A stretch of DNA of 64,000 bases. It comes from JANQSS01 sp965249735 (GTDB lineage: Bacteria > Bacteroidota > Bacteroidia > Chitinophagales > Saprospiraceae). The translations under genes and the position numbers were made by a program. A model generated the notes under the pieces. That model was not told the DNA's origin. It saw nothing but the letters and a program-made list of their open reading frames with translations, and did no database searches. This document shows positions 62,113 to 64,000 of this stretch, piece after piece. Location of the stretch: the NCBI GenBank assembly GCA_965249735.1, contig CBDFMS010000023.1, positions 62,001-126,000 on the forward strand, read 5' to 3'. The first letter of the stretch is position 1, and the number at the start of each line of letters is the position of its first letter.

Positions 62113-63448
62113 ACAGGTACCTCTTGGTTTCATTATCCTGGCCTTATTCGCTCTCCTTTTCGGTTGTCTGATGGGATTGTTGGCAGGTATGCAATACATA
62201 GACCCTAATTTTTTAAAAGAAATTTTACCATTTAATCAATTGCGAGAGATTCATGTATCAAGTATGCTTTCGTGGATCGTGCTTTGTGCCATTGGTGGTA
62301 TTTACTATTACGTCTCAGTTGAGCTTGGCAACAAACTATATTCCAATAAACTAGCTGCATTTCACCTCATCCTTTTTGCAGCAACGGGATTGGGAATATA
62401 TATCTCTCTTTTTACTGGAAATATGGGAGGAAGAGAATACATTACCTTTTTTCCTTTGCTTATAGTTCCTATTCTGTTGGGTTGGGTGTTATTCGGTATC
62501 AATTATTTTAAAACACTTTTGGCGCAAGTTGAAGGTTGGCCCGTTTATATGTGGATGTGGGGGACTGGGATAGTCTTCATGGTATTTCACCTCAGTGAAT
62601 CAAATTTTTGGGTTTTCGACTATTTTCGGGAAGACTATATTCGTGACCTTACTGTGCAATGGAAATCTAATGGATCATTTACAGGGTGTTGGAATCTGCT
62701 AGTTTATGGTACGGCCATTTTCCTCATGACAAGAATCAAAGGAGATGTCAATATAGCTCGGAGTAAAACCGCCTTCTTTTTCTATTTCCTGGGATTAGCC
62801 AATCTCATGTTCGGATGGGCTCATCATACCTACCCTGTTCCAAACATGTCGTGGATACGATTTGTAGGATATGCCCTGAGCATGTCAGAATGGATAGTGC
62901 TCGCGTATATGCTTACTCAATGGATATTGTCGTTAAACAAAACGGAAAAGAAAAATAATGCATGGCCTTATCGAATGCTCATGATCACAGATATTTGGAT
63001 ATTTATAAATGTACTGATAGCTGTGTTAATATCCATCCCAACCATTAATCACTTCACACATGGTAGTCACATTACCGTTGCCCATTCTATGGGGACAACA
63101 ATAGGTATCAATACCCCCATATTGCTGGCCTCTGTTATATTTTTGCTGTCAAGAATAATGGAAGGAAGTACAAAAATTCGCCCAAAATTCATTTTTGTGG
63201 GAACAATACTATTTAATATATCATTGATTGCATTTTTATCGAGTTTGATTATAGCAGGGATAATAAAAGGGCAGTGGATGTACGGTGAAGATGCAATTAT
63301 CCATTCGGAACTGATGGAAAAGATTATGCAGTATATCTACATATTTCTGTTTAGCGGATTCGGTATTTTTATTGGCTTGACATTGATAGTCACTCCATTA
63401 TTAAGACAGTTGATAAGAGAATTTATGGTACAGGACAAATCAAGTTAA
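62105..63448 (+). CDS. norB: NorB-like haem-copper oxidoreductase subunit with atypical active site
   Basis: 447 residues with 12 predicted membrane helices. Residues compared with cNOR numbering: His50 (REIHVSSML) matches His60; His240-His241 (WAHHTYPVP) match the FeB pair His258-His259; His327 (VAHSMG) matches the haem b3 ligand His347. At the place of the low-spin haem ligand His349 is Met329. At the helix VI position of His207 and Glu211 I find Asn197 and Tyr201 (CWNLLVYG); the distance His50 to Asn197 is 147, the same as His60 to His207. The protein therefore probably reduces NO but belongs to a divergent branch. It overlaps norC by 8 bases and is co-transcribed. Confidence 0.8.
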   Translation: MNRQVPLGFIILALFALLFGCLMGLLAGMQYIDPNFLKEILPFNQLREIHVSSMLSWIVLCAIGGIYYYVSVELGNKLYSNKLAAFHLILFAATGLGIYISLFTGNMGGREYITFFPLLIVPILLGWVLFGINYFKTLLAQVEGWPVYMWMWGTGIVFMVFHLSESNFWVFDYFREDYIRDLTVQWKSNGSFTGCWNLLVYGTAIFLMTRIKGDVNIARSKTAFFFYFLGLANLMFGWAHHTYPVPNMSWIRFVGYALSMSEWIVLAYMLTQWILSLNKTEKKNNAWPYRMLMITDIWIFINVLIAVLISIPTINHFTHGSHITVAHSMGTTIGINTPILLASVIFLLSRIMEGSTKIRPKFIFVGTILFNISLIAFLSSLIIAGIIKGQWMYGEDAIIHSELMEKIMQYIYIFLFSGFGIFIGLTLIVTPLLRQLIREFMVQDKSS

Positions 63449-63602
63449 TCCAATATTATTAGTAGGACATTCGTAACAATTTTTTATTTACATATGTAGC
63501 AAGAATTCTTATGATTTCGTTGATCAGGCTAAAATATGAATGAATAAATAATAAACTGACGATGCTTTCGCCTTAGATACAACTAAATGATTTGATTACA
63601 AA

Positions 63603-63764
63603 TTGGCTGAATTCATTCTAAACCACATAGCACAAGGGATGGTAGACCATGCGTATTCTGACAAATATCGGGATGTCGAATATGTTAGAACGTTGGCATC
63701 AAAAATCAGTAAGTGCGAACATTGCGGAATTGAAATACGTCAGGCAATAATAAAGCATTCCTAA
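63603..63764 (+). CDS. Possible 53-aa CxxC peptide
   Basis: A short frame starting at TTG (LAEFILNHIAQGMVDHAYSD...), with a C-x2-C (KCEHCGIE) near the end, as in small zinc or Fe-S proteins. The polar, His- and Asp-containing sequence looks more protein-like than random. The lack of an ATG and of a clear ribosome site leaves it doubtful. No family is recognised. Confidence 0.3.
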   Translation: MAEFILNHIAQGMVDHAYSDKYRDVEYVRTLASKISKCEHCGIEIRQAIIKHS

Positions 63765-63809
63765 ATTTTGGAAGCTTATCATTAAGTAAATAATAAAGAC
63801 ATCGCACCG

Positions 63810-63884
63810 CTAACAATGACTTTGATGGTCAATTCTCCTAAACGAAGACACGCCTCTACACGAACCGATGTAGCATTGTAAGAC
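63810..63884 (+). repeat. attC-like site 3 (degenerate)
   Basis: Ends CTAACAATG (63810-63818) and CATTGTAAG (63874-63882) pair at 8 of 9 positions, enclosing 55 bases that include CCTAAACG. The right end reads GTAAGAC instead of GTTRRRY, so it would be a decayed site at best. Confidence 0.3.
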
Positions 63885-63986
63885 TTCACACAATGAAACA
63901 ACATTAAACTAAAATAGGCAGGCATATGTCGATACGTAAGCAACTGCTGACAAAATAATTATGTAAATTTGAATAAACTACAAGAA

Positions 63987-64000
63987 ATGAAAACAACGCC
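63987..64000 (+). CDS. Start of a gene cut by the window edge
   Basis: Only ATGAAAACAACGCC is visible. The ATG lies 15 bases after a TAAATTTG -7 box (63964-63971). Nothing can be said of the product; a short mRNA leader is implied if the box is used. Confidence 0.3.

Larger units (their letters stand above)
63449..63986. other. Intergenic after the NO reductase genes, AT-rich
   Basis: About 540 bases with stops in most frames. It contains a possible short CxxC peptide (63603-63764), an attC-like inverted repeat (63810-63884), and a TAAATTTG box (63964-63971) for the gene starting at 63987. No terminator hairpin after norB was seen. Confidence 0.5.

Noticed and set aside
1..64000. tRNA, rRNA, tmRNA genes
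   Set aside because: No T-loop-like GTTCRANYC plus acceptor pairing and no conserved rRNA segments were seen by eye; a scan by covariance model would be decisive.

Overview
The window looks like a chromosomal segment of a Bacteroidota bacterium, most likely of the Saprospiria lineage. Supporting signs are three large secreted proteins that end in type IX secretion sorting domains, a lipoprotein TamA-like (TamL-type) assembly factor, DUF6090, DUF4920 and DUF2304 proteins, many short lipoproteins, and several matches to the Bacteroidota promoter form (TTG near -33, TAnnTTTG near -7). No rRNA or tRNA gene and no CRISPR array was seen. The lineage below phylum level is inference.

Layout. 1-5.0 kb: an FG-GAP surface protein cut by the window edge, an NhaC-type antiporter, uridine kinase and a nucleoside transporter. 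5.3-10.2 kb: an AHSA1-like protein, a redoxin and a cytochrome c/copper monooxygenase-like T9SS protein that appear to be a split pair, and a prolyl oligopeptidase. 10.2-11.9 kb: a non-coding stretch with a structured RNA candidate and two terminators, then an IS3-family element with an internally deleted transposase. 11.9-18.1 kb: T9SS proteins (thioredoxin fused to SprB/PKD repeats; M43-like metalloprotease) around malate dehydrogenase. 18.3-32.2 kb: housekeeping genes (sucC, a TrmH-like rRNA methyltransferase, a TamL-like factor, nth, LuxC-like reductase, RluD-like synthase, mnmD, a DAACS symporter, TlpA-like lipoprotein) and a murQ/SSS-transporter pair. 32.2-40.4 kb: di-haem peroxidase, a secreted MORN-caspase protein, DUF4920 lipoprotein, a GH113-like hydrolase and an octahaem cytochrome with TPRs. 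40.6-47.7 kb: Spo0M-like protein, an HdrB/DsrK-like membrane Fe-S pair, a phosphoribosyltransferase, coiled-coil proteins and a radical SAM protein. 47.7-56.0 kb: a glycan/polysaccharide locus (GT2, GT-C-like membrane proteins, DUF2304, two GT4, VanZ-like, GT2).

57-61.5 kb is an accessory stretch of single same-strand genes (DUF6090, a decayed DUF6090 copy, DUF3500, alpha/beta hydrolase, NTF2-like). Two of its intergenic spacers fold like integron attC sites and share a sequence core, so it may be a cassette array without a visible integrase. 61.6-63.4 kb encodes a NorC-like cytochrome c and a NorB-like haem-copper subunit. The latter appears to lack the canonical helix-VI His/Glu and the low-spin haem His of known cNOR, which makes it the most interesting single protein here.

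Functional links: nucleoside uptake plus phosphorylation (3688-5013 with 2880-3518), cell-wall sugar recycling (29882-32159), surface glycan assembly (47750-55964), and probable nitric oxide reduction (61642-63448). Many start codons were moved downstream of the longest reading frame to fit signal peptides or family N-termini; each case is noted.
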